Made by a program: the position numbers and the translations under genes. Shown in pieces: positions 16,286 to 25,881 of a stretch of DNA of 64,000 bases. Numbering within the stretch: the stretch's first letter is position 1; every line of letters begins with the position of its first letter. Below the pieces are notes generated by a model, which was not told the DNA's origin, did no database searches, and saw only the letters and a program-made list of their open reading frames with translations. The stretch comes from Pseudomonadota bacterium (GTDB lineage: Bacteria; Pseudomonadota; Alphaproteobacteria; Rhizobiales; Rhizobiaceae). The stretch is taken from assembly GCA_020161665.1 (NCBI GenBank), contig JAIUPA010000018.1, positions 1 to 64,000 on the forward strand, written 5' to 3'.

Positions 16286-17464
16286 TCAAATTGAAACACC
16301 GGCGGCATGACCAGATGCCCAGGCCCACTGGAAATTATAGCCACCGAGCCAGCCCGTTACATCGACACACTCCCCGATAAAGTAGAGCCCCGGCACATGG
16401 CGCGCCTGCAGGGTGCGGGAATCAAGATCGGCCGTATCAACCCCGCCCAACGTCACTTCCGCCGTGCGATAACCTTCGGAACCCGCAGGCCGCACCCGCC
16501 ATTGCCGCAACACCTCAACGAGGCGGGCCTGCGCCTTGCCGGAAAATTCCGCCAGAACGCCATCGCTCCCCGTCTCGCCCACGAAAAACTGGGCGAGACG
16601 CTTCGGCAGGGCCGATGACAGCGCCGTCGAGACGGATTGGCGTCCGTTTTCACGCCGCGCTGCCGTCAAAAGCCCAGCAAAATCAACATCTGGCGCGATG
16701 TGGATCGTAATTTCGTCGCCTTCACGCCAATAGCTCGAGATTTGCAGGATCGCTGGCCCGGAGAGGCCGCGATGGGTAAAGAGCATGGCTTCGCGAAAGG
16801 CCGTCTTGCCGTGGCTGACCGACACATCGACCGCTACACCGGCAAGTGGTGCGATCTTTTCAAGAAAGCCAGGATCGAAGGTCAGCGGCACGAGGCCGGG
16901 GCGGGTTTCGAGAACATTGACGCCAAACTGCGCGGCAATTTTATAGGCAAGACCCGTCGCGCCCATCTTCGGAATGGACTTGCCGCCGCTTGCAACAATC
17001 AGGCTTCGCGCCGTCAGCGTTTCCTGATCAGTAACCAGTTTGAAAACTTCACTATTTTTCTCGACCGTTTCCACATTGCGCTGCAAAAGGAGCCGCGCGC
17101 CTGCCTTGTCCAGTTCCTTCAGGAACATGGAGACGATCTCTTTGGCGCTGCCATCGCAAAAAAGCTGGCCCAGCGTCTTTTCGTGCCAGGCAATGCCGTG
17201 CGACTCGACCAATGCGATAAAATCGGCGGGCGTGTAGCGCGCCAGCGCCGACTTGGCGAAATGCGGATTGGCCGAGAGGTAGTTTTTCGGGCTGGCGTGG
17301 ATATTGGTGAAGTTGCAGCGTCCGCCGCCGGAAATGCGGATTTTCTCGCCCGGCACGCGGGCATGATCGACGATGACGACGCGACGCCCCTGCCGGGCTG
17401 CGGTCAATGCCGCCATCATTCCGGCCGCGCCCGCACCGATCACGATTGCATCAAGACCCTGCAT
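16286..17464 (-). CDS. HI0933/YhiN-family FAD-dependent oxidoreductase
   Basis: The 392-residue flavoprotein opens with the dinucleotide-binding motif AIVIGAGAAGMMAALTAARQG, followed by the family hallmark RVPGEKIRISGGGRCNFTN. The C-terminal end LYFIGECVDVTGWLGGYNFQWAWASG is the second FAD motif. Length is normal for the HI0933 (TIGR00275) family, whose reaction is poorly known; members include BaiN and so-called aminoacetone oxidases. I start at ATG 17464, immediately before the Rossmann motif, since the upstream extension to 17521 is Lys-rich and unlike the family. It is divergent from puuA, from which it is separated by about 140 bases. A role in polyamine metabolism is not shown. Confidence 0.8.
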   Translation of the reverse strand: MQGLDAIVIGAGAAGMMAALTAARQGRRVVIVDHARVPGEKIRISGGGRCNFTNIHASPKNYLSANPHFAKSALARYTPADFIALVESHGIAWHEKTLGQLFCDGSAKEIVSMFLKELDKAGARLLLQRNVETVEKNSEVFKLVTDQETLTARSLIVASGGKSIPKMGATGLAYKIAAQFGVNVLETRPGLVPLTFDPGFLEKIAPLAGVAVDVSVSHGKTAFREAMLFTHRGLSGPAILQISSYWREGDEITIHIAPDVDFAGLLTAARRENGRQSVSTALSSALPKRLAQFFVGETGSDGVLAEFSGKAQARLVEVLRQWRVRPAGSEGYRTAEVTLGGVDTADLDSRTLQARHVPGLYFIGECVDVTGWLGGYNFQWAWASGHAAGVSI

Positions 17465-17606
17465 TTTTGGACAATCCTTGTGCTCTTTCTTCCCGTTTGC
17501 GGCTTGGCGCTCAAATGTCAATGACGCTTTTCAGCGTGATCCCCCCTCGCCAAACGCGATTTCCCGTGCCTATCATGGTGCATTCGCAACCACGACCCGG
17601 TGAAAC

Positions 17607-19049
17607 ATGCCCCCCAAACGCAAGTCAGGCGCCCATACCAGCAAAGCTCCCTCCAAAGCCGCGCAACCGCCCGCCGACTATTTGCAGCAGGCGCGTGGCG
17701 TTTCCAACTGGCGTGAAGCGGCCCAGTGGCTGCGCATGCGCGGCATCGAGGATATCGAGTGCATCACCCCGGACTTTGCCGGTGTGCCGCGCGGCAAGAT
17801 GATGCCGACCTCGAAGTTTACCGGCGATACGTCGCTCGCCCTGCCCTCGGCGCTCTATCGCCACACGATTTCCGGTGACTACCCGGAAGAAACGGCAAAC
17901 TTTCGCTATGAAGCGCGCGACGGCGACCTGAAGCTGGTGCCGGATCTGTCGACGCTTTCGGCGGTTCCGTGGGAAACGGACCCGACGGCGCAGGTCATCT
18001 GCGACATCATCAATTCCGACGGGCAGGAAGTGTCCTACACGCCGCGCAACGTCTTGAAGCGCGTGATGTCACTTTACAAGGACAAGGGCTGGAAGCCGAT
18101 CGTGGCTCCGGAAATCGAGTTCTACCTCGTCGCCAAGAACGAAGACCCGGATTATCCGCTTTTCCCGCCGAAAGGCCGTTCTGGCCGTTCGATCACGGGT
18201 GGTCAGGGCTATTCCATGGCCGGGATCAACGAATTCGACGAACTGATTGACGATATCTACCACTTCTCGGAGCGGCAGGGTCTGGAAATCGACACGCTGA
18301 TCCATGAAGAAGGTCCGGCCCAGCTGGAAATCAACCTACGCCATGGTGATCCGATTTTCCTGGCCGATCAGGTGTTCCTGTTCAAGCGCACCATTCGTGA
18401 AGCGGCGCTGAACCACGGCATCTATGCCACCTTCATGGCCAAGCCGATGGAAGGGCAGCCGGGTTCGGCCATGCACATTCACCAGTCGGTGGTGGATGCC
18501 AAGACGGGCAAGAACATCTTTTCCAACCCGGATGGTTCGGCCTCCAAGGAGTTCTTCCACTTCGTCGGCGGCATGCAGAAATACGTGCCCGCGGCGCTGG
18601 TGATGATGGCGCCTTACGTGAACTCCTATCGCCGCCTGACGCCGGATATGGCTGCACCCGTCAACACCGCGTGGGGTTACGACAACCGCACGACAGCGTT
18701 TCGCGTGCCGGTTTCCGATGCGGCGGCGCGGCGTGTTGAAAACCGCCTGCCCTCGTCCGACGCCAATCCCTATCTGGCACTGGCGGCCTCTCTCGCCTGC
18801 GGCTGGCTTGGCATTCAAAACGCCATCGAACCGACCGCGCCCAGCGAAGATAGCGCCAATGAGGGGCTGATCGAACTGCCGCGCGGGCTTCTGGAAGCCG
18901 TGGCGTTGATGGAGAACGAACCGGCGCTGAAGGAGGTGCTCGGCGAAGAATTCATCCATCTTTATGCCGGGGTGAAGCGCGCCGAATTCGAGACCTTCAT
19001 GCAGGTGATCTCCCCGTGGGAGCGCGAGTTCCTGCTGCTGAACGTGTGA
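17607..19049 (+). CDS. puuA: Gamma-glutamylputrescine synthetase-type glutamine synthetase homologue
   Basis: The 480-residue protein has the full glutamine synthetase fold: beta-grasp head, then the catalytic part with IVAPEIEFYLV, the ATP/metal region with PGSAMHIHQSV, and NRTTAFRVPVSDAAARRVENRLPSSDANPY. It lacks the adenylylation-loop features of GlnA and matches the PuuA/GlnT-like class. PuuA joins glutamate to putrescine in the cytoplasm using ATP. The next gene encodes a PuuB-like oxidase only seven bases downstream, and potFGHI lies nearby. The substrate is therefore inferred with good support from context, though related enzymes act on other amines such as ethanolamine. Confidence 0.8.
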   Translation: MPPKRKSGAHTSKAPSKAAQPPADYLQQARGVSNWREAAQWLRMRGIEDIECITPDFAGVPRGKMMPTSKFTGDTSLALPSALYRHTISGDYPEETANFRYEARDGDLKLVPDLSTLSAVPWETDPTAQVICDIINSDGQEVSYTPRNVLKRVMSLYKDKGWKPIVAPEIEFYLVAKNEDPDYPLFPPKGRSGRSITGGQGYSMAGINEFDELIDDIYHFSERQGLEIDTLIHEEGPAQLEINLRHGDPIFLADQVFLFKRTIREAALNHGIYATFMAKPMEGQPGSAMHIHQSVVDAKTGKNIFSNPDGSASKEFFHFVGGMQKYVPAALVMMAPYVNSYRRLTPDMAAPVNTAWGYDNRTTAFRVPVSDAAARRVENRLPSSDANPYLALAASLACGWLGIQNAIEPTAPSEDSANEGLIELPRGLLEAVALMENEPALKEVLGEEFIHLYAGVKRAEFETFMQVISPWEREFLLLNV

Positions 19050-19056
19050 GGCGGGC

Positions 19057-20343
19057 ATGTCCTGGCAAAGCCCTATCGCACCCGGCATTTCCTGGTATCA
19101 GGCCCATGCCGATTTGCGTACGCCCTTTCCGGCGCTCGACGGTTCGCGCCAAACCGATGTCGCGATCATCGGTGGCGGGTTTACCGGCCTGCAGGCGGCG
19201 GCAACGCTTGCCAAGGCCGGCGTCTCGGTCACGCTGATCGAGGCGCATCGCTGCGGCGATGGCGGGTCTGGCCGCAATGGCGGTCAGTTCGGCACCGGCC
19301 AACGCTGGTGGCCGGAAGAGATGGAAGCAACGCTTGGCTATGAGCGTTCCAAGGCGCTGTTTGATCTGGCCGAAGGGGCCAAGAAATACGTGCTCGATTT
19401 TGCCACTGAACACGGCATCGACATGGAGTTCATGCCCGGCCAGATGAATGTCTCGCACAAGCCGGGGCATGATCGTGATTACCAGCAGAACGCCGAAATT
19501 GCTGCGACCCGCTACAACTATCCGCATGTTTCCTACATGGACGGGCGCGAAACGGCGGAGCGGCTCGGTTCCAAACGCTTCTATTGCGGCGTGCGCGATA
19601 CCGGCACCGGCCATATTCACCCGCTGAAGCTTCTGGCCGGGCTCGCCCGCGTCGCGTCTGAGGCCGGGGCAGCCATCTACGAAAACACCCGCGCCACCGG
19701 CATTCGCTCGCTGCCCGGCCGCGTTGAAATCACCACGGCGGGCGGCACGATCATGGCCAAGCAGGCGCTGATTGCCACCAATGCCTATATCGAACGGCTG
19801 GAGCCGGTGACGGCGGCCCATGTCATGCCGATCCGCTCCTTCATCGGCGCCACCGTTCCGCTCGATGATTTCCCGGACATCATTCCGGGCCACGAGGCGG
19901 TGGCTGATTCGCGCTTTGTCGTGCGCTATTTCCGCAAATCGAAGGACAACCGGCTGCTGTTTGGCGGGCGTGAAGCCTACACATCCGACCACCCGACCGA
20001 TATTTCCGCCCATATCCGGCGGCAGATCGCCGAAATCTATCCGGCCCTCAAGGACATTGAAATTACCGAAGCCTGGGGCGGCTCCGTGGGCATTACCATG
20101 CCGCGCCAGCCCTTTGTGCGCGAGGTGATGCCGGGAGTGATTTCCATCGGCGGATATTCGGGCCACGGGGTGATGCTGTCCAATTATTGCGGCCATCTCT
20201 ATGGTCAGGCGGTGCTTGGAAAAAGTGCCGATCTCGACCTTATTCGCGACCTCAATATCAAGCCCTTCCCCGGTGGCGCTTCCATGCGCGCCCCGCTGCT
20301 TTTTCTGGCGCTGTCCTGGTTTGCGCTGAGGGATAAATTCTAA
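19057..20343 (+). CDS. puuB: Gamma-glutamylputrescine oxidase-type FAD oxidoreductase
   Basis: The 428-residue DAO-family flavoenzyme shows the Rossmann motif DVAIIGGGFTGLQAAATLA (about 28-46) and the SGRNGGQFGTGQRWW stretch that is typical of PuuB and related gamma-glutamylated amine oxidases. PuuB oxidises gamma-glutamylputrescine to the aldehyde, releasing ammonia and peroxide. It follows puuA with a seven-base gap and must be co-transcribed. No puuC or puuD gene is in the window, so later steps must be encoded elsewhere. Confidence 0.82.
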   Translation: MSWQSPIAPGISWYQAHADLRTPFPALDGSRQTDVAIIGGGFTGLQAAATLAKAGVSVTLIEAHRCGDGGSGRNGGQFGTGQRWWPEEMEATLGYERSKALFDLAEGAKKYVLDFATEHGIDMEFMPGQMNVSHKPGHDRDYQQNAEIAATRYNYPHVSYMDGRETAERLGSKRFYCGVRDTGTGHIHPLKLLAGLARVASEAGAAIYENTRATGIRSLPGRVEITTAGGTIMAKQALIATNAYIERLEPVTAAHVMPIRSFIGATVPLDDFPDIIPGHEAVADSRFVVRYFRKSKDNRLLFGGREAYTSDHPTDISAHIRRQIAEIYPALKDIEITEAWGGSVGITMPRQPFVREVMPGVISIGGYSGHGVMLSNYCGHLYGQAVLGKSADLDLIRDLNIKPFPGGASMRAPLLFLALSWFALRDKF

Positions 20344-20391
20344 CCTTTCCAGTGCCTTGGGCACCGAGATCGGTCAGCGATCCTGTCCTTT

Positions 20392-20413
20392 CAAAAACGC
20401 CGGGCCGTTTTTG
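20392..20413 (+). terminator. Weak stem-loop after puuB
   Basis: The stem CAAAAACG/CGTTTTTG (8 bp) with loop CCGGGC lies about 50 bases after the puuB stop and ends in a T run within its own 3' arm. It could terminate puuAB transcription before zwf. The AT-rich stem makes it a weak candidate. Confidence 0.4.
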
Positions 20414-20488
20414 TTGCGTTGCACACTGGCGTTTTTAAATCGATTAGATTATGATGTCCGTCAACCAATCTCCGGAGAGTTGAAGCGC

Positions 20489-21967
20489 ATGTCTATCCAG
20501 ATCATTCCCGTCGATCCTTTTGATTGCGTCGTTTTCGGCGGCACGGGCGACCTCGCCGAGCGCAAGCTTCTGCCCGCGCTCTACCACCGCCAGATCGCCC
20601 AGCAGTTCAGCGAACCGACGCGCATCATCGGCGCGTCGCGCGCGGTCATGACCCATGAAGAGTATCGCGATTTTGCCAAGGCAGCCCTCAAGGAGCATCT
20701 GAAGGACGACGAGTGGGATGAGGACGAAATCGCCAAGTTCATGGCACGCCTCTTCTACGTGTCGGTGGATGCGAAGTCCGCCGATGGCTGGGCAAACCTC
20801 AAGGATCTTCTGGAAGAAGGCAAGGATCGCATCCGCGCCTTCTACCTTGCCGTTTCGCCCGCCCTGTTCGGTGACATTTCCGAACGCATCCGCGACCACA
20901 AGCTGATCACCCGCCAGACGCGCATCGTGGTGGAAAAGCCGATCGGTCGCGATCTCGCCTCCGCGCTCGACCTCAACAACACCATCGGCAAGGTGTTCAA
21001 GGAAGAGCAGATCTACCGTATCGACCATTATCTGGGCAAGGAAACCGTGCAGAACCTGATGGTGCTGCGCTTTGCCAACGCGCTTTACGAGCCGCTGTGG
21101 AATTCCGCCCATATCGACCATGTGCAGATCACCGTGTCGGAATCGGTCGGTCTTGAAGGTCGTGCCGGGTATTACGACAAGGCCGGTGCGCTGCGCGACA
21201 TGGTGCAGAACCACATTCTGCAGCTTCTGTGTCTGGTGGCCATGGAGCCGCCAGCCTCCATGGAATCGGAAGCCGTGCGCGACGAAAAGCTGAAAGTGCT
21301 GCGCGCACTGAAGCCGATTACCGCCACCAATGCCGAGAAGATGACGGTGCGCGGCCAGTACCGCGCCGGTGCTTCGGCGGGCGGCCCGGTCAAGGGCTAT
21401 CTTGAAGAGCTGGAAGGCGGCGTTTCCAACACGGAAACCTTTGTCGCCATCAAGGCCGAAATCGGCAACTGGCGCTGGGCAGGCGTGCCCTTCTACATTC
21501 GCACGGGAAAACGTCTTGCCACGCGCATGTCGGAAATCGTCGTGCAGTTCAAGCCGATCCCGCATTCGATCTTCACCGATTCCATCGGCAAGATCGAAGC
21601 CAACACGCTGGTCATTCGCCTGCAGCCGGATGAGGGCGTCAAGCAGTGGCTGATGATCAAGGAGCCGGGTCCGGGCGGCATGCGCTTCCGCCACGTTTCC
21701 CTCGACATGAGCTTTGCCGAAGCCTTCGAGAAGGAACGCAACCCGGAGGCCTATGAGCGCCTGCTGATGGACATGATCCGCGCCAACCAGACGCTGTTTA
21801 TGCGCCGCGACGAAGTGGAAGCCGCATGGCAGTGGGTGGACCCGATCCTGAAAGCCTGGGAAGCCACCGGCCAGTCCGTTCAGGGCTATACGGCGGGCAC
21901 CTGGGGGCCGTCCGGGTCCATCGCGCTGATCGAGCGTGACGGACGCACCTGGCACGAAGTCGATTAA
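20489..21967 (+). CDS. zwf: Glucose-6-phosphate 1-dehydrogenase
   Basis: The 492-residue enzyme has the NADP-binding motif VFGGTGDLAERKLLPALY near its start and the active-site signature RIDHYLGKE (177-185, with His180 and Lys184). It oxidises glucose-6-phosphate to 6-phosphogluconolactone, the first step of the Entner-Doudoroff route. I use ATG at 20489 (MSIQIIPVD) as start; the longer frame upstream has no family similarity, and GGAGAG lies about 12 bases before the chosen start. It heads zwf-pgl-edd, with 13 bases to pgl. Confidence 0.95.
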   Translation: MSIQIIPVDPFDCVVFGGTGDLAERKLLPALYHRQIAQQFSEPTRIIGASRAVMTHEEYRDFAKAALKEHLKDDEWDEDEIAKFMARLFYVSVDAKSADGWANLKDLLEEGKDRIRAFYLAVSPALFGDISERIRDHKLITRQTRIVVEKPIGRDLASALDLNNTIGKVFKEEQIYRIDHYLGKETVQNLMVLRFANALYEPLWNSAHIDHVQITVSESVGLEGRAGYYDKAGALRDMVQNHILQLLCLVAMEPPASMESEAVRDEKLKVLRALKPITATNAEKMTVRGQYRAGASAGGPVKGYLEELEGGVSNTETFVAIKAEIGNWRWAGVPFYIRTGKRLATRMSEIVVQFKPIPHSIFTDSIGKIEANTLVIRLQPDEGVKQWLMIKEPGPGGMRFRHVSLDMSFAEAFEKERNPEAYERLLMDMIRANQTLFMRRDEVEAAWQWVDPILKAWEATGQSVQGYTAGTWGPSGSIALIERDGRTWHEVD

Positions 21968-21980
21968 GGCGGTCCCGACC

Positions 21981-22682
21981 ATGCCCATGGAGCATATTCA
22001 CAGGTTCGAAACCCGGCCCGCGCTGGCGCAAGCGCTGGCCGACGCCGTGGTGGCCGCGCTGGAAGCCGCTTTGGCCGAACGCGGGGCCGCGAGCCTGGCG
22101 GTTTCGGGCGGCTCAACGCCAAAGCTCTTCTTCGAGGTGCTTTCGCAACGCCCGCTCGACTGGGCCAATGTAACGGTGACGCTGGTGGACGAACGCTTCG
22201 TGCCGCCAGAAAGTGATCGCTCCAACCACAAGCTGGTGGCGACCCACCTTCTGAAAGGGGCCGCCGAGAAGGCCGATTTCGTGCCGCTTTTCCATGCCGG
22301 TGTCTCGGCTGAGGAAGCCGCCGTCATTGCCAGTCAGGAAACCTGCGGCATTGACGAGCCCTTCGACGCGGTCATCCTTGGCATGGGCACCGATGGCCAT
22401 ACGGCCTCGTTCTTTCCCGGCGGCAATGCGCTTGCCGAAGCCATTGATGCCTCGGCCACGCGCGGCGTGATGACCATGGAAGCGCCGGGGGCGGGCGAAC
22501 CGCGCCTGACCTTCACGTTCTCGGCGTTGCGCGATGCACGGTTTCTCGCCCTTCACATTGAGGGCGGCGAGAAGTTGACGGTGCTTCAAGACGCGCTCGC
22601 CGACGGCCCGGAAGAGGATATGCCGGTTCGTGCCGTTCTGCGGCGCTCGCTGTCGCCGCTTGAGATTTTCTGGGCGCCCTGA
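21981..22682 (+). CDS. pgl: 6-phosphogluconolactonase
   Basis: The protein of about 233 residues has the DevB/Pgl pattern: [36 protein letters not shown] and [14 protein letters not shown]. It hydrolyses the lactone made by Zwf to 6-phosphogluconate. The start is set at ATG 21981, just beyond the zwf stop; an ATG six bases later (MEHIHRF) is also possible, and the one at 21936 lies inside zwf. It is the middle gene of the operon. Confidence 0.93.
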   Translation: MPMEHIHRFETRPALAQALADAVVAALEAALAERGAASLAVSGGSTPKLFFEVLSQRPLDWANVTVTLVDERFVPPESDRSNHKLVATHLLKGAAEKADFVPLFHAGVSAEEAAVIASQETCGIDEPFDAVILGMGTDGHTASFFPGGNALAEAIDASATRGVMTMEAPGAGEPRLTFTFSALRDARFLALHIEGGEKLTVLQDALADGPEEDMPVRAVLRRSLSPLEIFWAP

Positions 22683-22725
22683 GCGCCTTTCGCCTCATAC
22701 CAACACAACAGGAAAGGATGCCCCC

Positions 22726-24546
22726 ATGGCCGCCGATTCCCGCATCATGGACATTACCCGCCGCATCGTGGAACGTTCCAAGCCGACCCGCGAAGTCTAT
22801 CTCGACCGCGTGCGCAGCGCCGCCACCAAGGGCGTGCAGCGCAAGGTTCTGGGCTGCGCCAACCTCGCCCACGGCTTTGCCGTCTGTTCTCCCGCTGGCA
22901 AGGATGCGCTGGCCGGAGACAGCATCGCCAATCTCGGCATCATCACCTCCTATAACGACATGCTTTCGGCCCATCAGCCGTTTGAAACCTACCCGGCACT
23001 CATCCGGCAGGCGGCGGAGGAAGCCGGTGGCATCGCGCAGGTGGCGGGCAGCGTTCCGGCCATGTGCGATGGCGTGACGCAAGGCCAGCCGGGCATGGAG
23101 CTTTCGCTTTTTTCGCGTGACCTGATCGCCATGGCGGCGGGCATCGGCCTGACGCACAACATGTTTGATTCCACCGTTTATCTCGGTGTCTGCGACAAGA
23201 TCGTGCCGGGGCTGACCATTGCCGCGCTGACCTTCGGCCACCTGCCCGCCATCTTCATTCCGGCCGGACCGATGACCTCGGGCCTGCCCAATGACGAGAA
23301 GGCCAAGGTTCGCCAGCTTTATGCCGAGGGCAAGGCGGGGCGCGCCGAGCTTCTGGAAGCCGAGTCCAAATCCTATCACGGCCCCGGCACCTGCACCTTC
23401 TACGGCACGGCCAATTCGAACCAGATGCTGATGGAAATCATGGGCTTCCACATGCCCGGCTCGTCCTTCATCAATCCCGGCACGCCGCTTCGCGACGCAT
23501 TGACGAAGGAAGCAGCCAAGCGGGCGCTGGCCATTACCGCGCTCGGCAACGAATACACGCCCGCAGGTGAAATGATCGACGAACGCTCCATCGTCAACGG
23601 CGTCATCGGCCTCAATGCCACGGGTGGCTCGACCAACCACACGCTTCACCTCCTCGCCATGGCAAGGGCGGCGGGCATTGTGCTCACATGGCAGGATATT
23701 TCCGACCTTTCGGACATCATCCCCCTTCTCGCCCGCGTCTATCCGAACGGGCTGGCCGATGTGAACCATTTCCACGCCGCAGGCGGCATGGGCTTCCTCA
23801 TCTCACAGCTTCTGAAGAACGGCCTCTTGCATGACGATGTGCGCACCGTCTTCGGTCAGGGCATGGCGGCTTACGCCATCGATGTGAAGCTCGGTCCCAA
23901 GGGGAGCGTCCACCGCGAGCCGATTTCGGAAAAGAGCGCCGACCCGAAGGTTCTTGCCCAGATCGAAAGCCCGTTCCAGCCGAATGGTGGCCTGAAGGTG
24001 CTGACCGGCAAGCTTGGCAGCGCCGTCATCAAGGTGTCTGCCGTCAAGCCGGAACGCCACATCATCGAGGCCCCGGCCATCGTGTTCCATGACCAGCAGG
24101 AGATTCAGGACGCCTTCAAGGCGGGAAAGCTGGAAAAGGATTTCGTCGCCGTCGTGCGCTTCCAGGGACCGAAGGCCAACGGCATGCCGGAACTGCACAA
24201 GCTGACGCCGCCGCTCGGTGTTCTGCAGGATCGCGGTTTCAAGGTGGCGCTTGTTACCGACGGGCGTATGTCCGGCGCATCGGGCAAGGTTCCGGCGGCG
24301 ATCCATGTGACGCCTGAGGCCGTCGATGGCGGGGCGATTGCCAAGATCCGCGACGGCGACATGATCCGTCTCGATGCGGTGGCGGGTACGCTGGACGTGC
24401 TGGTGGATGAAGCGGAATTCGACGCCCGTCCTCTAGTGACGGCTGATCTTTCCGCCAATGAATTCGGCCTTGGTCGCGAGCTTTTCGCGCCCTTCCGCCG
24501 CATTGCCGGACGCGCCGATCAGGGTGCCAGCGTGCTCTATTCCTGA
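22726..24546 (+). CDS. edd: Phosphogluconate dehydratase (6-phosphogluconate to KDPG)
   Basis: This 606-residue member of the IlvD/Edd family keeps its signatures: [60 protein letters not shown] and [14 protein letters not shown], including the cysteines expected to hold the iron-sulfur cluster. [20 protein letters not shown] is near the end. Length and the C-terminal part fit Edd rather than IlvD. Start ATG at 22726 ([14 protein letters not shown]) has AGGAAAGGA upstream. No eda gene follows, so KDPG aldolase must be encoded elsewhere, as is common in Rhizobiaceae. The gene ends 12 bases before convergent aglR. Confidence 0.94.
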   Translation: MAADSRIMDITRRIVERSKPTREVYLDRVRSAATKGVQRKVLGCANLAHGFAVCSPAGKDALAGDSIANLGIITSYNDMLSAHQPFETYPALIRQAAEEAGGIAQVAGSVPAMCDGVTQGQPGMELSLFSRDLIAMAAGIGLTHNMFDSTVYLGVCDKIVPGLTIAALTFGHLPAIFIPAGPMTSGLPNDEKAKVRQLYAEGKAGRAELLEAESKSYHGPGTCTFYGTANSNQMLMEIMGFHMPGSSFINPGTPLRDALTKEAAKRALAITALGNEYTPAGEMIDERSIVNGVIGLNATGGSTNHTLHLLAMARAAGIVLTWQDISDLSDIIPLLARVYPNGLADVNHFHAAGGMGFLISQLLKNGLLHDDVRTVFGQGMAAYAIDVKLGPKGSVHREPISEKSADPKVLAQIESPFQPNGGLKVLTGKLGSAVIKVSAVKPERHIIEAPAIVFHDQQEIQDAFKAGKLEKDFVAVVRFQGPKANGMPELHKLTPPLGVLQDRGFKVALVTDGRMSGASGKVPAAIHVTPEAVDGGAIAKIRDGDMIRLDAVAGTLDVLVDEAEFDARPLVTADLSANEFGLGRELFAPFRRIAGRADQGASVLYS

Positions 24547-24558
24547 GGCGAGTTGCGC

Positions 24559-25605
24559 TTAAACCGGCGCGGGGCCGGTTGAGGCACGGACGGTCAGTTC
24601 CGCCTTCCAGACCTCCTGGAACGGAAACTCGCCCGTGCCCTCGATCTCGCCGATCAGACGTTCGGCCACCCGCATGCCTGCCGCGCGCAGCGACGAATGG
24701 GTGGTGGTCAGCGGCACGGAGAACAGTTCCGGCTTCAACAGCGGCAGTTCGTCATCATGGGTGGTCAGCGAAATGTCCTGGCCAAGCTTCAAGCCCCGCG
24801 CATTGACGGCACGAACCGCACCGAGCGCCTGCGCCGTACTGGCGCAAAGGACGGCGGTCGGCGGCTCGGGCCGGTCCAGCAGCGCATTCATGGCGCGCAG
24901 GCCCTGTTCATCCGTCATCGGCACCGAAAGACAGGAGGCCGGATCGAGATGAAGGCCCGCCTCGGCCAGACGCTTTTCAGCCCCCTGTCGGCGGCGAATG
25001 GCAAAGTCAAACTGTTCCGGACCGTTGATCAGGGCAAATTTACGATGCCCGAGTTTCAGCAGATGGTCTGCCGCATCGGAAAACACCGCTTCATTATCAA
25101 GGTCGAGATAAGGATAATCCTGCGCGATCCCCATGGACCGACCATGCACGATGAAGGGCAGGCCGAGCGAGCGGGCCATGGCGATACGGCTGTCGTTTTC
25201 GCGCAGATAGCCAATGTAAAAGCCATCAACGCTGCCGCTGGAGGCCAGGCGGCGGATGGCCTTTTCCTCCTGATCGGGGTCGGCGGGCATGATCACAAAA
25301 TGGAAATCGTGTTTCAGCGAGACCTCGCCGACACCGCTGACAAACTCGCCGAAGTGCAGATCGAAATGGTGCTCAGGCGAGGTGGGCATGACCAGCCCGA
25401 TGGAACGGGCGCGGCCCGTGGCCAGACGCTGGGCGGCCTTGTTCGGGCGATAGCCGGTTTTCTCCGCCGCTTCGAGAACACGCTTGCGCGTGGCCTCGCT
25501 TACTTCGGGAAAACCATTCAAGGCCCGGCTGACCGTCGTTTGCGACAGGCCAAGAAATTCCGACAGTTCCTTCAGATTCACGGCCGCGTTCCTCCCCCGA
25601 TTCAT
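24559..25605 (-). CDS. aglR: LacI-family repressor of the agl operon
   Basis: The 348-residue regulator has a LacI helix-turn-helix at its start (NLKELSEFLGLSQTTVSRAL, then the hinge RPNKAAQRLATGRA) followed by a periplasmic-binding-protein-like effector domain. It is divergent from aglE, and the shared 276-base gap holds a perfect palindrome of the LacI-family type. In Sinorhizobium the corresponding gene aglR lies at the same place. Alpha-glucosides are the likely inducers. It converges with edd, so agl control and the Entner-Doudoroff operon are physically adjacent. Confidence 0.85.
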   Translation of the reverse strand: MNRGRNAAVNLKELSEFLGLSQTTVSRALNGFPEVSEATRKRVLEAAEKTGYRPNKAAQRLATGRARSIGLVMPTSPEHHFDLHFGEFVSGVGEVSLKHDFHFVIMPADPDQEEKAIRRLASSGSVDGFYIGYLRENDSRIAMARSLGLPFIVHGRSMGIAQDYPYLDLDNEAVFSDAADHLLKLGHRKFALINGPEQFDFAIRRRQGAEKRLAEAGLHLDPASCLSVPMTDEQGLRAMNALLDRPEPPTAVLCASTAQALGAVRAVNARGLKLGQDISLTTHDDELPLLKPELFSVPLTTTHSSLRAAGMRVAERLIGEIEGTGEFPFQEVWKAELTVRASTGPAPV

Positions 25606-25777
25606 TTTCGGCCCACGCTTATAGACGAATTTCTTCGCTGCGCGCTGGAATGATCCCCTTCATTGCCTATCCTTCTCAAGAGGCAACATCAATTCTCCTT
25701 TGTGACAAGCGCCCTGCGGGCATAAGGCGCATCGATTTGCTCTTGACTTTGACACAACAAGAATGTGAGAAAAAGAG

Positions 25778-25791
25778 TCAAAGCGCTTTGA
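25778..25791. promoter_or_regulatory. LacI-family operator palindrome
   Basis: TCAAAGCGCTTTGA is a perfect 14-bp palindrome with the central CG of LacI/GalR-type operators. It lies in the aglR-aglE divergent region, about 90 bases before aglE, just after a TTGACTTTGACA stretch that could supply a -35 element. It is the natural candidate for AglR binding. Confidence 0.65.
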
Positions 25792-25881
25792 ATAGGAGAC
25801 AAGGCGTCATTTATCACTTACGGTAACGTTGCAGTAAAAACGTCAACGTTTCAGCTATCCACTGACTGGGAGGTCATCACA

